DNA of 64,000 nucleotides, taken from assembly GCF_002222595.2 (NCBI RefSeq), contig NZ_CP022413.2, forward strand, positions 2,000,001 through 2,064,000, given 5' to 3'. The position numbers and the translations under genes are program-made. Source of the stretch: Blautia hansenii DSM 20583 (lineage in GTDB: Bacteria; Bacillota; Clostridia; Lachnospirales; Lachnospiraceae). Below the pieces are notes generated by a model, which was not told where the DNA came from, did no database searches, and worked only from the letters and a program-made list of their open reading frames with translations. This document shows positions 38,969 through 47,345 of this stretch, in pieces; position 1 is the stretch's first letter, and every line of letters begins with the position of its first letter.

Positions 38969-39020
38969 AAACTATATTTAGCAACGTATTCTTTTATAAA
39001 ATTTATTAAGGAGGATTTTT

Positions 39021-40004
39021 ATGGCTACAAAATTATCCAAACTTTCATTTGGAAATAAATTAGATATTGAAGCCGCAAAAAAACAAAATAAGATTGATGA
39101 GTACGATATCATTTTCCTTGATAATGGTGAAATCGGCTGGTTAAACAAAGAAAAAAATACCATAATAAATACTCCTCGTACTCAAAAAGCTTATACATTA
39201 AACGGAACGGATTTTGGTGCATTAAGTTCTGGTCAAACAATTCCATCTGAAACTTCTTTAGATGAAATTATGGCAATGACAACACAAAAGTCAATTAAGC
39301 CAGAATATGTAAAACCTCTGGTTACTTTAAGTAATAACAAAGGAACAGTTTCAGGAATTGTAGAGGTTGGAACTTCTATAACTCCAAAATTAACAGCAAC
39401 TTTTACACAAAATGATGCAGGAAAATTAACAGATATCGTTTTTAAAAAAGGAAAAGAACAAGTAAAACAAAGTCCTACTTCTCCTACTAATTATGATGGT
39501 AAACCTTTTATCATTGGAGATGAAACTATTACTTATTCTGCTATTGCAACTTATAAAGAAGGTATTATTAAAAATGATAACTTGGGAAAACCATATTCTG
39601 ATGGACATATTGTGGCTGGCACAATTGCTTCTGAAGATTATAATTTTACTGGAAAAAGATGCTTATTTTACGGCTCAGGAAATGGAGCGAATTACATACC
39701 TACATCTGAGAGTATACGGGATTTAAACAAGCATTTAAACCCAGAAAAAGGTTATCGTTTTACTATGCACATTCATATCGGTGCACAATACATTATAATT
39801 GCATATCCTGATTTTATGTCCGATATAGAAAGGATACATTACATTGAAGGAAGTGATCCAAATCTTGCAATGAGATTTAAGAAATCTATTGTGCAAGTTG
39901 CAGATGCCAGAGGAGGGCAAGAAGGAAAAATAGCATACAAATGTTATGTACTACAGCTTTCTACCCCCATAAAGGCAAATATGACATTGGAAGTGATACT
40001 TTAA
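39021..40004 (+). CDS. Tail fibre/receptor-binding-like protein
   Basis: This 327-residue protein has a strong GGAGG site. The N-terminus holds a short module (YDIIFLDNGEIGWLNK) shared in style with the later fibre genes; the middle has an Ig-like region (TVSGIVEVGTSITPKLTATF), and the C-terminal 130 residues form a compact beta domain rich in aromatic residues. It could be a receptor-binding tip. I do not recognise a family. Confidence 0.55.
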   Translation: MATKLSKLSFGNKLDIEAAKKQNKIDEYDIIFLDNGEIGWLNKEKNTIINTPRTQKAYTLNGTDFGALSSGQTIPSETSLDEIMAMTTQKSIKPEYVKPLVTLSNNKGTVSGIVEVGTSITPKLTATFTQNDAGKLTDIVFKKGKEQVKQSPTSPTNYDGKPFIIGDETITYSAIATYKEGIIKNDNLGKPYSDGHIVAGTIASEDYNFTGKRCLFYGSGNGANYIPTSESIRDLNKHLNPEKGYRFTMHIHIGAQYIIIAYPDFMSDIERIHYIEGSDPNLAMRFKKSIVQVADARGGQEGKIAYKCYVLQLSTPIKANMTLEVIL

Positions 40005-40015
40005 GGAGGTTCAAA

Positions 40016-40603
40016 ATGGCAGATTACAAACCAGAACAGTTATATGTTGTATTAAAATCAGCTTCTCGAACTGAGCCACTTCCACTCGACTCTACGGAAA
40101 TCTGGGATAGTCTTTCAAACGCACAAGCTTACATACAAGAGGCAAATGCTTATGCTGGGCAAACAATAAAAGCAAAGCTTAATGATGGAAAATATCATAC
40201 CTACACTATCCAGCCATCTGACAATGGTTGCGTTTTAGAAGAATTAAGCTCTGCAAGCAGTTTAAAACAATATGTCATGATTGTGGATAAACTACCAGAC
40301 TCTTCTCAGGAACAAGGAGTTCTGTATATTAATAAACTGGAAAATACTGGTTATATATGGAATGGCAGTGGATGGCAGATTGTTTTTAAAGATATTAGCA
40401 TGGAATTTGATAAAGTTAAAGACAAAGTGAAAACTCTTGAAACAAAAGTGAATATCCCAGAAGATGAAACCCTGACATCTTACATAGATAAGGTTGTGGG
40501 CGCAAATACAGACGTAACAGAACAGATTAATACTGCAAAGAAAGAAGCAGTTGCAAAGTCAAAAGAATATGTTCAGAGTTGTCTAACGATTACAGAATTT
40601 TAA
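40016..40603 (+). CDS. Fibre-region structural protein
   Basis: The start at 40016 has AAGGAGGTTCAAA; a longer frame would overlap the previous gene. The 195 residues contain a beta domain with ENTGYIWNGSGWQIVF (a motif of fibre-attached domains in gut phages) followed by coiled coil. It probably forms part of the fibre stem or its anchor. Confidence 0.55.
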   Translation: MADYKPEQLYVVLKSASRTEPLPLDSTEIWDSLSNAQAYIQEANAYAGQTIKAKLNDGKYHTYTIQPSDNGCVLEELSSASSLKQYVMIVDKLPDSSQEQGVLYINKLENTGYIWNGSGWQIVFKDISMEFDKVKDKVKTLETKVNIPEDETLTSYIDKVVGANTDVTEQINTAKKEAVAKSKEYVQSCLTITEF

Positions 40604-40623
40604 ATAGACAGAAAGGAAATCAC

Positions 40624-41085
40624 ATGGCAGAAATGAAAGAAATACTGTCTGTTGTGATTACGAATGGCAGTAAATTACATGAACTTCCAGTTAAACACAG
40701 CCAGTTAATTTTTATCAAAGACACAAAGACAATTGCTTTAGACTACAACGGGATAAGGACAACCTATTCTAATATTGTAACGTTGCAAACAGAGCAAGAA
40801 AGATTGGCTATTCTTGCACCTGTTTGTGGGTTATTCTATTTCATTTTAGAAACATCTTGTTTATGGGCATATGAGGACAAATGGAATCAAATAACTTCTC
40901 CTCCTCATGATGTTATTTTCAAGGGTGGAGCGACCAATGATTTTCCTCCTGTCGGAAATGAGTTGTGTCTATATGTTGCGGAAAGTGAAAACAAATTGTA
41001 CCGTTGGGACGATACAACAATTAAATACTATTGTGTCGGAAGTGATTACAACGACATAAAAATCATAAATGGTGGCGGTGCATAA
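40624..41085 (+). CDS. Fibre-region structural protein, related in style to the previous gene
   Basis: The 153-residue protein starts at 40624 after GAAAGGAAATC. It is beta-rich (LPVKHSQLIFIKDTKTIALDY cut short here) with a second half that repeats the pattern CLWAYEDKWNQI and KLYRWDDTTIKYY, comparable to the YIWNGSGWQ motif in the neighbour. It may form a fibre adaptor. Confidence 0.5.
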   Translation: MAEMKEILSVVITNGSKLHELPVKHSQLIFIKDTKTIALDYNGIRTTYSNIVTLQTEQERLAILAPVCGLFYFILETSCLWAYEDKWNQITSPPHDVIFKGGATNDFPPVGNELCLYVAESENKLYRWDDTTIKYYCVGSDYNDIKIINGGGA

Positions 41086-41099
41086 CTGTCACCATTTTT
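41068..41099 (+). terminator. Weak terminator after the 40624 gene
   Basis: AATGGTG pairs with CACCATT over a 15-nt loop, followed by three Ts; the 5' arm lies inside the coding sequence. Confidence 0.5.
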
Positions 41100-41124
41100 A
41101 TAATAAAAAAGGAGTAAAAATATT

Positions 41125-42783
41125 ATGGCAAACACAACATTAAATACAAGAATTATACTTTGCAATGATACAACTGTAAATTGGGGTACTTCAGAAAAAG
41201 TCCTCTTAAAAGGTGAGCTTGGTATTGAAATTACAGGTGGCGCACCAAAAGTAAAAGTTGGTAATGGTACTGATACTTTTAAGGCATTACCTTATATTAC
41301 AATGACACCTCCAGAAATTGAAGCTGCTATCCAGAAGGCTGTTCAGGCTGCAAACCATAGTCATGCCAACAAATCCATTCTGGATGGTATTCAGGTTGCA
41401 CTGACAAATGCTTTAAAAGCAAATTATGATGCTGCTTTTGCTCATTCTAAAGCACCTCATGCACCTGTTGGAGCACAGGCAAACATTATTGAAAGCGTAA
41501 AAGTAAATGGTGCTCCATTACCTATTAGTGAAAAAGCAGTAAATGTTTCTGTACCTACAAAAGTAAGTCAGCTTACTAATGATAGTGGATTTGTAAGCAC
41601 AGATACTAAATACAACCTTGCTACAGCAAAAAGCTTAGCAAATGGTAATGTAAAAATTGATTTGGTTGGAACTGATGGTAAGAATAGTGCTGTAAATATC
41701 AAAGGTACAGGTATCGCTTCTGTTACAACTGATGAAACAGGTAGCATTGTTGTTAATGCAACACAGAGAGACTATGTGCATCCTACATCTGGTGTAGAAG
41801 CAGGTACATACAAATCTGTTACTGTGGATAATAAAGGTCATGTTACAGCAGGTACAAATCCAACTACATTAGCTGGCTATGGAATTGTGGATGCAATTCA
41901 GAAAGGCACAAAATTTGGCGATGCTGATATTACAGGCATGAATGCTAATAAGCTGACAGGTACAATTGATATTGCAAGATTACCTCACGGTGCGTTGGAA
42001 AGATGTAAAATTGTTGCTGATGATGTAGCAAGATTTAAACTTACAACTGCTGACGTACAGACTGGTGATACTGTAAAGGTTACAGGTACAGGAAAAATGT
42101 ACTTCGTAAAAGATGACAGTAAATTAAATGTAGAAGATGGTTACGAAGTGTATACTGCTGGTTCTGCTACTTCTGTTCCTTGGAGTGGTGTAACTGGAAA
42201 ACCTTCTACTTTCACACCTTCTGCTCATAATCAGGATATTAGCACAATCAATGGTCTTCAGGCTGCATTAGACAGTAAAGCTGCCAATAAAGATATGACA
42301 GGTGCTACTTCTGGTGCAAATGGTACTCATGGTCTTGTACCTGCTCCTGTTGCTGGTGCTCAGGGTAAATATCTTAGAGGAGATGGTACATGGCAGACAC
42401 CTCCAAATACTACTTATGGTAATGCCACAGGAAGCAATGCTGGTCTTATGTCACCTGCTGATAAAACAAAATTAGATAACATTGCACCAAATGCTAACAA
42501 CTATGTACACCCAACTACACCGGGTAATAAACATATTCCTACTGGTGGTCAGGCTGGTCAGTTCCTGAAATGGAGTGCTGATGGTACTGCTGTTTGGGCT
42601 GCTGATAACAATACAACTTATGGTATTGCAAATGCATCTACTGCTGGTCTTGTTAAATCTGCTACAGGTGCAAACAAAGTTAGTGTAGATGGTAGCGGAA
42701 TTATGTCCGTTGCAAGTGTTTCCACTGATACAATCGTAAATGGTGGTAATACACTTATTTTAAATGGTGGAGGGGCTGCTTAA
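41125..42783 (+). CDS. Tail fibre with tropism-determinant-like N-terminus
   Basis: In this 552-residue protein, residues 20-60 hold the GELGIEI...KVKVGNGTDTFKALPY segment typical of phage fibre N-terminal domains (Mtd_N/hyaluronidase-like). After that come short beta repeats and motifs like SQLTNDSGFV, WSGVTGKPSTF and GNKHIPTGG, all typical of trimeric fibre shafts. It ends in a glycine-rich tail. It probably binds the host surface. Confidence 0.75.
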   Translation: MANTTLNTRIILCNDTTVNWGTSEKVLLKGELGIEITGGAPKVKVGNGTDTFKALPYITMTPPEIEAAIQKAVQAANHSHANKSILDGIQVALTNALKANYDAAFAHSKAPHAPVGAQANIIESVKVNGAPLPISEKAVNVSVPTKVSQLTNDSGFVSTDTKYNLATAKSLANGNVKIDLVGTDGKNSAVNIKGTGIASVTTDETGSIVVNATQRDYVHPTSGVEAGTYKSVTVDNKGHVTAGTNPTTLAGYGIVDAIQKGTKFGDADITGMNANKLTGTIDIARLPHGALERCKIVADDVARFKLTTADVQTGDTVKVTGTGKMYFVKDDSKLNVEDGYEVYTAGSATSVPWSGVTGKPSTFTPSAHNQDISTINGLQAALDSKAANKDMTGATSGANGTHGLVPAPVAGAQGKYLRGDGTWQTPPNTTYGNATGSNAGLMSPADKTKLDNIAPNANNYVHPTTPGNKHIPTGGQAGQFLKWSADGTAVWAADNNTTYGIANASTAGLVKSATGANKVSVDGSGIMSVASVSTDTIVNGGNTLILNGGGAA

Positions 42784-42796
42784 TGCTCCTCTTTTT
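42770..42796 (+). terminator. Terminator at the end of the 41125 fibre gene
   Basis: GAGGGGC pairs with GCTCCTC (one G.T pair, 8-nt loop) and runs into TTTTT; it overlaps the last codons of the gene. Confidence 0.75.
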
Positions 42797-42816
42797 AAAT
42801 AAAAGGAGATTTTTAA

Positions 42817-45800
42817 ATGGCTCAAAAAATTATAAATACGAAAATACAAGAAGCTTATGATACAGAAGCAAACTGGATAAAATATAACCCTGTTTTGCTT
42901 GCTGGTCAATTGGCTTTTTCTAAAGATAAATATGGTAAATATAAAATTGGTGATGGGATAGCCAAATGGAGTCAATTACAATATATGACTTTAGGATGGA
43001 ATGATATTACTGGAAAGCCGAGTTCTTTCACGCCATCTTCTCATACTCATGACGATAGATATTTTACAGAAACAGAAGCGACAAACAAATTTTCTCCAAA
43101 AGAAGGTAGTGCTTCTTTAAGTAAATTGGCTTCTACTATTACACTTGGTGCAGGAGATGCAGCTACTATACTTCAAAATGGAAGCACATATCAACAGAAA
43201 ATTGAAATCATTGATAACAGTACTTCTGGTGATGCAGTATTTGGATTTTACCAGTCAGGGGATAGTGGAAAAAATTTTAATAAACTTATGACCATCAATG
43301 ATGATGGAAATGTTGTTGCAAATAAATTTACTGGTGCTTTAGCAGGTAATGCTTCAAGTGCAAATTCTGTTCCTTGGTCTGGTGTCAGTGGTAAGCCAAG
43401 TACATTTCCCCCATCCACACATAATCATCCTGCTTCACAAATTACAGGATTGCCAACAAAACTTCCAAATCCTTATGCACTTACAGTAAAAGGAAATGGA
43501 GCTTTACTAAATACTTATGATGGTTCAGGTGCAAAGGAAATCAATATTACTCCTGCTGTAATTGGTGCGGCAACTTCAGGGCACACACATTCTCAATATG
43601 CTCCAACGAGTCATAATCATTCTGCCGATAATATTACAAGTGGAGTGTTACCTATTGGTAGAGGTGGAACGGGAGGAACAAACCTTACTACTACCGCAAG
43701 CAATCTCCAGTTTGAGTCAATTGGGGAAGGTGCTACTACTATTCCGAACAACTCTGACTTAAATACATATTCAACTCCGGGTACATATGTGTCTCAGAGT
43801 GCCAAGAATACCGGTATAAAAAATAGACCTACTGGTACACAGGGGGCTTTTAAACTTGTTGTAAAATATGCGCTAGGAGATAACGGGTATATCCAGCAAG
43901 TTATGACAGGATACGATGCAGGAACTCACATGGAATATACAAGATATTATGACGGATATGGTAGTAATAAAACATGGTCACGATGGGTAAAAACGTTTGC
44001 TGATAACAGTGTAATCCCCGTAACAAGTGGAGGCACTGGTGCGAATACCTATTCAACAGCTCTAAAAAATTTAGTTATTAATGGTGCTGTTTCTGGTTCG
44101 GCAGTTCCTACTGATACAAATTGGTATTTATGTAGTGATAATGCTGATAGTAGCGGAACTCCAGTAAGGCGTTCAATGTCATCGTTGTGGAGTTATATTA
44201 AAGGTAAAACAGATGCAAATTATCTTAAACTTAGTGGAACTGCTGTATCAGCATCATCTATTAAAGTTCCTGATACACGGGATACTAACCCAGCACCTAA
44301 TAATGCTGGATTTAAAAAAAATGCAGTTACATTTGACTTTAAATCTGCTTCAAAAATCAATTCACCTATAAGTAATACTTATGTTGGCTTAATGTCGTTT
44401 GCTCCTTGGAGTGAAACATCAGGTGGAAATGGTTATCAGATGGCTTTTGGATATATAAATAATACAACACCAAGACTTATGCTTAGAACTGCTGATTTAG
44501 GAGCAAGCACTTGGGGTGCATGGTACAAGGTATATACAAGTGCAGATAAACCTACCTTATCTGAATTAGGTGCTGCTGCTACCTCACACACACATAATTA
44601 TGCAGGTTCTTCCTCTGCTGGTGGAGCTGCCAATAGTGCGAATATGTTAAATGCAAATGCAGGTTCTAGTACACAGCCTGTATATTTTAGTGGAGGTAAA
44701 CCTGTGGCTTGCGCTTATACGTTAGGAAAATCAGTTCCTAGTAATGCTGTTTTTACTGACACGAACACTTGGCGACCTGTTCAAAACAATCTTACTTCTA
44801 CTTCTACTTCTGATGCTTTAAGTGCTTATCAGGGTAAGGTATTGAAAGATTTAATTGACGGCAAAGCTTCTAGTAGTCACTCTCACGATACTGGTATATG
44901 TACTATTCAAGAAAAAAGCAATGCAGGAACTCGTTATGTTAAAATTGCAGAATTAGTGTGCAATCGTACATATCATAGATTAAATCAACAACTAATTTTT
45001 ACCAGTAGAGAAAGAGCAGTGTTACTAAATGTTAGGGCTGCATCTGGAAACGATACTATATTTACCGCTAGTATTGATTATGTTCCTATTTCTGAAAATT
45101 CACATAATATTATAAATAATTTGTATGCTGGCTTAGTTAATATCAGTAGTACACAAAATAGAATTGAAATATGGTATAAACAAGTACAATGGGCAGAAAG
45201 TTTACGTATCATTCCTCTCGGTAGAAATGCAGAAGGTAATGCTTTAACGTTCAAAAATTATAGTTCAACAGATGCTGGAAGTACAAGTGCTCCTACATTT
45301 ACCAAAACTATACCTATAAACAGTGTAATTCGTTGGGAAAATGTAGTAGGAAGACCTTCTTCTATGCCAGCATCTGATGTCTATTCATGGGCTAAAGCCT
45401 CTACAAAACCAGCTTATTCAAAGACAGAAATAGGTCTTGGAAACGTAGACAACACAGCAGATAGTAATAAATCCGTTAAATATGCTACAAGTGCCGGAAG
45501 TGCAACAACAGCGACAAATGTTGCATGGTCTGGAATAACGGGGAAACCTAGTAGTTTTACTCCTAGTAGTCATAGTCATACAATAGCGAATATTACTAAT
45601 CTCCAATCAGCTCTTGACGGAAAGGCTAGTACCAGTCATACTCACGAGTTTTACGCAACAACAAAACATACCCATAATACCATAAATGATTTAATGTCTG
45701 GAAATCCTATTGGTATATCGACTTCTACCTACATAACCCCTGCAACAGCAGGCGAATACGATATAGTTGTTGCAAATACAAGCAAAATTGGTAATAATAA

Positions 45801-45915
45801 ATGTGTCGTAATGAGTAAAGTAAGCTTTGTAGAGCATGTAAAAAATCATATAATTGAGACGTTCCCATTAAAAGCTATTACTAACTCTCAAATTGACAGT
45901 TTGGCTAGTCTATAA
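42817..45915 (+). CDS. Long tail fibre with pyocin-knob domains
   Basis: The protein has 1,032 residues. The N-terminus repeats the fibre domain of the previous gene (GQLAFSKDK, YKIGDGIAKW). Several copies of a GKPSSFTPSSHTH-like histidine-rich motif mark the shaft, with histidines that often bind metal inside trimeric fibres. Two pyocin-knob domains are visible (NTYSTPGTYVSQ to TWSRWVK; KINSPISNTYVGLM to WGAWYKVYTS). It ends with ITNSQIDSLASL, like the BppU-like protein at 27947. It is the last gene of the plus-strand operon. Confidence 0.8.
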   Translation: MAQKIINTKIQEAYDTEANWIKYNPVLLAGQLAFSKDKYGKYKIGDGIAKWSQLQYMTLGWNDITGKPSSFTPSSHTHDDRYFTETEATNKFSPKEGSASLSKLASTITLGAGDAATILQNGSTYQQKIEIIDNSTSGDAVFGFYQSGDSGKNFNKLMTINDDGNVVANKFTGALAGNASSANSVPWSGVSGKPSTFPPSTHNHPASQITGLPTKLPNPYALTVKGNGALLNTYDGSGAKEINITPAVIGAATSGHTHSQYAPTSHNHSADNITSGVLPIGRGGTGGTNLTTTASNLQFESIGEGATTIPNNSDLNTYSTPGTYVSQSAKNTGIKNRPTGTQGAFKLVVKYALGDNGYIQQVMTGYDAGTHMEYTRYYDGYGSNKTWSRWVKTFADNSVIPVTSGGTGANTYSTALKNLVINGAVSGSAVPTDTNWYLCSDNADSSGTPVRRSMSSLWSYIKGKTDANYLKLSGTAVSASSIKVPDTRDTNPAPNNAGFKKNAVTFDFKSASKINSPISNTYVGLMSFAPWSETSGGNGYQMAFGYINNTTPRLMLRTADLGASTWGAWYKVYTSADKPTLSELGAAATSHTHNYAGSSSAGGAANSANMLNANAGSSTQPVYFSGGKPVACAYTLGKSVPSNAVFTDTNTWRPVQNNLTSTSTSDALSAYQGKVLKDLIDGKASSSHSHDTGICTIQEKSNAGTRYVKIAELVCNRTYHRLNQQLIFTSRERAVLLNVRAASGNDTIFTASIDYVPISENSHNIINNLYAGLVNISSTQNRIEIWYKQVQWAESLRIIPLGRNAEGNALTFKNYSSTDAGSTSAPTFTKTIPINSVIRWENVVGRPSSMPASDVYSWAKASTKPAYSKTEIGLGNVDNTADSNKSVKYATSAGSATTATNVAWSGITGKPSSFTPSSHSHTIANITNLQSALDGKASTSHTHEFYATTKHTHNTINDLMSGNPIGISTSTYITPATAGEYDIVVANTSKIGNNKCVVMSKVSFVEHVKNHIIETFPLKAITNSQIDSLASL

Positions 45916-45954
45916 AATAAAAAGAACCGCTTATTAAACGGCTCTAGTGTTATA

Positions 45955-46012
45955 ACATTTGCATATATAATACAAATAGCAATATCATTATATGAATTTA
46001 AAATGCAAATGT
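45955..46012. repeat. 10-bp perfect inverted repeat after the fibre operon
   Basis: ACATTTGCAT and ATGCAAATGT are separated by 38 bases in otherwise AT-rich, gene-free DNA. It may be an mRNA 3' structure or a protein-binding site. Confidence 0.5.
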
Positions 46013-46037
46013 CAAGTTATAGTTTGCAAATACTTAT

Positions 46038-46065
46038 TGAGGTACTGTTACGTACCTCATTTTTT
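46038..46065 (+). terminator. Terminator of the phage fibre operon
   Basis: TGAGGTAC pairs perfectly with GTACCTCA over a 6-nt loop, followed by six Ts. It ends the plus-strand late transcript just before a new promoter. Confidence 0.9.
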
Positions 46066-46069
46066 ACTA

Positions 46070-46098
46070 TTTACAATTTCATAGAAAGGATATATAAT
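46070..46098 (+). promoter_or_regulatory. Promoter of the three-module RNA
   Basis: TTTACA and TATAAT are separated by exactly 17 bases, 5 bases after the operon terminator. Transcription would begin near 46105. Confidence 0.75.
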
Positions 46099-46105
46099 AA
46101 TGCTA

Positions 46106-46246
46106 TAAATAAATATTAACATACGATGTATTTAAATGTGGTAAAAGAATTAGTATTTATGATGAATAGTAACGCATGGCGTATTTAAACATAGTCAACA
46201 AGATATGTTTAGCATTTAGATGAATAACAACGTGTGACGTAAGCTT
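46106..46246 (+). repeat. Three imperfect tandem repeats, 53 and 58 bases apart
   Basis: The shared core reads AATA-NN-AAC, then the covarying hairpin, then TATTTAAA. The AAC of the units lies at 46118, 46171 and 46229. Flanks are also shared: TAGTATTTATGATGAATA near 46151 and TAGCATTTAGATGAATA near 46210. Divergence is too high for a recent duplication or a CRISPR array. Confidence 0.65.
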
Positions 46247-46282
46247 AACCTCTTAGCAAAAAAGCTAGGAGGTTATTTTTTT
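46247..46282 (+). terminator. Terminator of the three-module RNA
   Basis: AACCTCTTAGC pairs with GCTAGGAGGTT (11 bp, one G.T pair) over a 6-A loop, followed by seven Ts broken by one A. It takes the place of the second hairpin of the third repeat unit. Confidence 0.9.
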
Positions 46283-46287
46283 ACTTT

Positions 46288-46512
46288 TTAGTGCCAGTAA
46301 TCATAAGGATTGCTTACCTTCTTCACTGGTTTCACATTTTTTATTGAACTTACTGCTTCTTCATACGTTTCGTAAATTCTATGCTTTGGAAGCCTAATCA
46401 CTGTGTTGTCAAATTGAATGGTTATTAAGTTGCCGAATATATTTACAATACGTACCTCTCTTACAGATAAGTTATTTTCTACAATCCATGCAGTGTCGTT
46501 TTTCTTTAACAT
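46288..46512 (-). CDS. Small unknown phage protein at the right edge
   Basis: The 74-residue product is preceded by AGAAGGTG. It looks like a small beta-barrel (RIVNIFGNLITIQFDNTVIRL), similar in style to short SH3-like or Hfq-sized proteins, and ends in a basic tail. It runs opposite to the late operon, as lysogeny genes do. The function is unknown. Confidence 0.6.
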   Translation of the reverse strand: MLKKNDTAWIVENNLSVREVRIVNIFGNLITIQFDNTVIRLPKHRIYETYEEAVSSIKNVKPVKKVSNPYDYWH

Positions 46513-46533
46513 AATTTCACCTTCTTATAATAC

Positions 46534-46565
46534 AAAAATGACCACATGTTTCAGTAGTCATTTTT
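46534..46565 (-). terminator. Hairpin between the two minus-strand edge genes
   Basis: AAAAATGAC and GTCATTTTT form a 9-bp stem with a 14-nt loop, readable as a terminator on either strand. It lies between the 46691 gene and the ribosome site of the 46288 gene, so it may act as an attenuator. Confidence 0.55.
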
Positions 46566-46690
46566 GCAGTTCAATATTTAGCTCAAATCTCTTCTTACAC
46601 TATTTCCAAATATGTAAGTTCAAAATATATAGTAATACAAACATTGACATTTTGCAATAAAATTTTATCGACAAATTATTGCACAATCTG

Positions 46691-46918
46691 TTATATCATT
46701 TTCATTTTAACCATTGGAACAACTATAACAGGTTTGTTATCTACAATAATGGTTATTTGGGATATTTCTTTCTTGTGATAAGTATTATAGAATTTCAGTG
46801 CAGCTTCTTCTGTGATATAGATTTCTCCTTGTAGGTTAATCTTTTCGATGATTGGAGTTAGATTGATTACTTTTCCTTCAATAAGTAATCGTGCATTTTC
46901 GTTCTCGTATGTTATCAT
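46691..46918 (-). CDS. Small unknown phage protein next to the attachment site
   Basis: The 75-residue product is preceded by GAGAGGTG. It has a beta-alpha-beta look (GKVINLTPIIEKINL, ITIIVDNKPVIVVPM), with no cysteine or DNA-binding motif. A possible TATAAT lies about 100 bases upstream without a good -35. Imperfect inverted repeats (AGTCTGTAAGCT near 46936 and AGCTTATACAGACT near 47037) flank that region. Confidence 0.6.
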   Translation of the reverse strand: MITYENENARLLIEGKVINLTPIIEKINLQGEIYITEEAALKFYNTYHKKEISQITIIVDNKPVIVVPMVKMKMI

Positions 46919-47138
46919 AGTACACCTCTCAATACAGTCTGTAAGCTTCTATTCTGTGTCTAAAATCAGTTTTATGTTATTTTCCGTATATTTTATTATA
47001 AGTGTAGTGAAATTTGTTTTAGACGTATTTTAGGAGCTTATACAGACTTTAGAACATTCGTTTGTATATTTATATTTCCTATTATATAAACGTTTGTTCG
47101 AGTTGTCAACTGGGAAAATTTGGAAGGTTGTACAAAAA

Positions 47139-47191
47139 AATAAGCACTTACATAAAAACAAGAATTTCTCGTATTTATGTAAATACTTATT
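47139..47191. repeat. 18-bp imperfect inverted repeat in the phage edge
   Basis: AATAAGCACTTACATAAA faces TTTATGTAAATACTTATT (16 of 18 positions complementary) across a 17-nt loop. It lies 130 bases from the ssrA end. Arm-type integrase sites or a terminator are both possible. Apart from this and the promoter/IR region upstream of the 46691 gene, I see nothing else in 46,919-47,286. Confidence 0.55.
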
Positions 47192-47286
47192 ACTTTGTCA
47201 TATATAGAAAATACTCCTTTCTTTATAAATTTTATAAGTATATTTGTTCTTGATTAGATTTTTGATTAGATAATTTTTTGTAAATA

Positions 47287-47317
47287 CCGAAAACCCTTAG
47301 TTTTACTGGGTTTTCGG
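47287..47317 (-). terminator. Terminator of ssrA
   Basis: CCGAAAACCC and GGGTTTTCGG form a perfect 10-bp stem with an 11-nt loop, directly after the tmRNA acceptor end. T-rich DNA follows on the minus strand. If the prophage is integrated here, this stem may come from the phage side. Confidence 0.8.
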
Positions 47318-47345
47318 AGTGGACTTGAGGGGAATTGAACCCCTG
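47308..47345. other. Candidate prophage attachment site (attR) at the 3' end of ssrA
   Basis: Phage-like AT-rich DNA ends and the ssrA T-arm and acceptor begin within these bases. ssrA 3' ends are frequent targets of tyrosine integrases. The core cannot be delimited because the other junction is outside the window; no integrase gene is visible. The missing encoded CCA (the sequence reads CCACT after the acceptor) may mark the crossover. Confidence 0.4.

Larger units (their letters stand above)
46105..46282 (+). ncRNA. Predicted small RNA of three two-hairpin modules
   Basis: The span runs from the predicted start site to the T run of the terminator, about 178 nt. It has no credible ORF (the longest are 9 and 5 codons, without ribosome sites). 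It contains three diverged copies of a 53-58 nt unit. Each starts with a small hairpin: ACAT-ACG-ATGT (46119-46129), ACGC-ATG-GCGT (46172-46182), ACGT-GTG-ACGT (46230-46240). Two stem positions change on both sides together. A second, longer hairpin follows in each unit: TAAAT/ATTTA, AAACATA/TATGTTT and the terminator stem. I know of no described family with this layout. That it is an RNA is inferred, not shown. Confidence 0.6.

Noticed and set aside
43010..45640. Repetitive DNA in the long fibre gene as mobile or CRISPR repeats
   Set aside because: The repeats are codon-level copies of GKPSSF/SSHTH fibre motifs in one reading frame.
46100..46192. Tiny ORFs within the repeats (ATG CTA TAA; a 9-codon and a 5-codon frame)
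   Set aside because: The first ATG lies upstream of the predicted transcription start and none of the others has a ribosome site; the stem covariation explains the repeats better.
46106..46246. CRISPR array or type III toxin-antitoxin locus
   Set aside because: The repeats are too diverged and lack regular spacers for CRISPR. A type III system needs a toxin gene downstream on the same strand; the next genes are small and on the minus strand.
1..47280. Integrase, repressor or replication genes of the prophage
   Set aside because: None is visible; these modules must lie to the left of the window if the prophage is intact.
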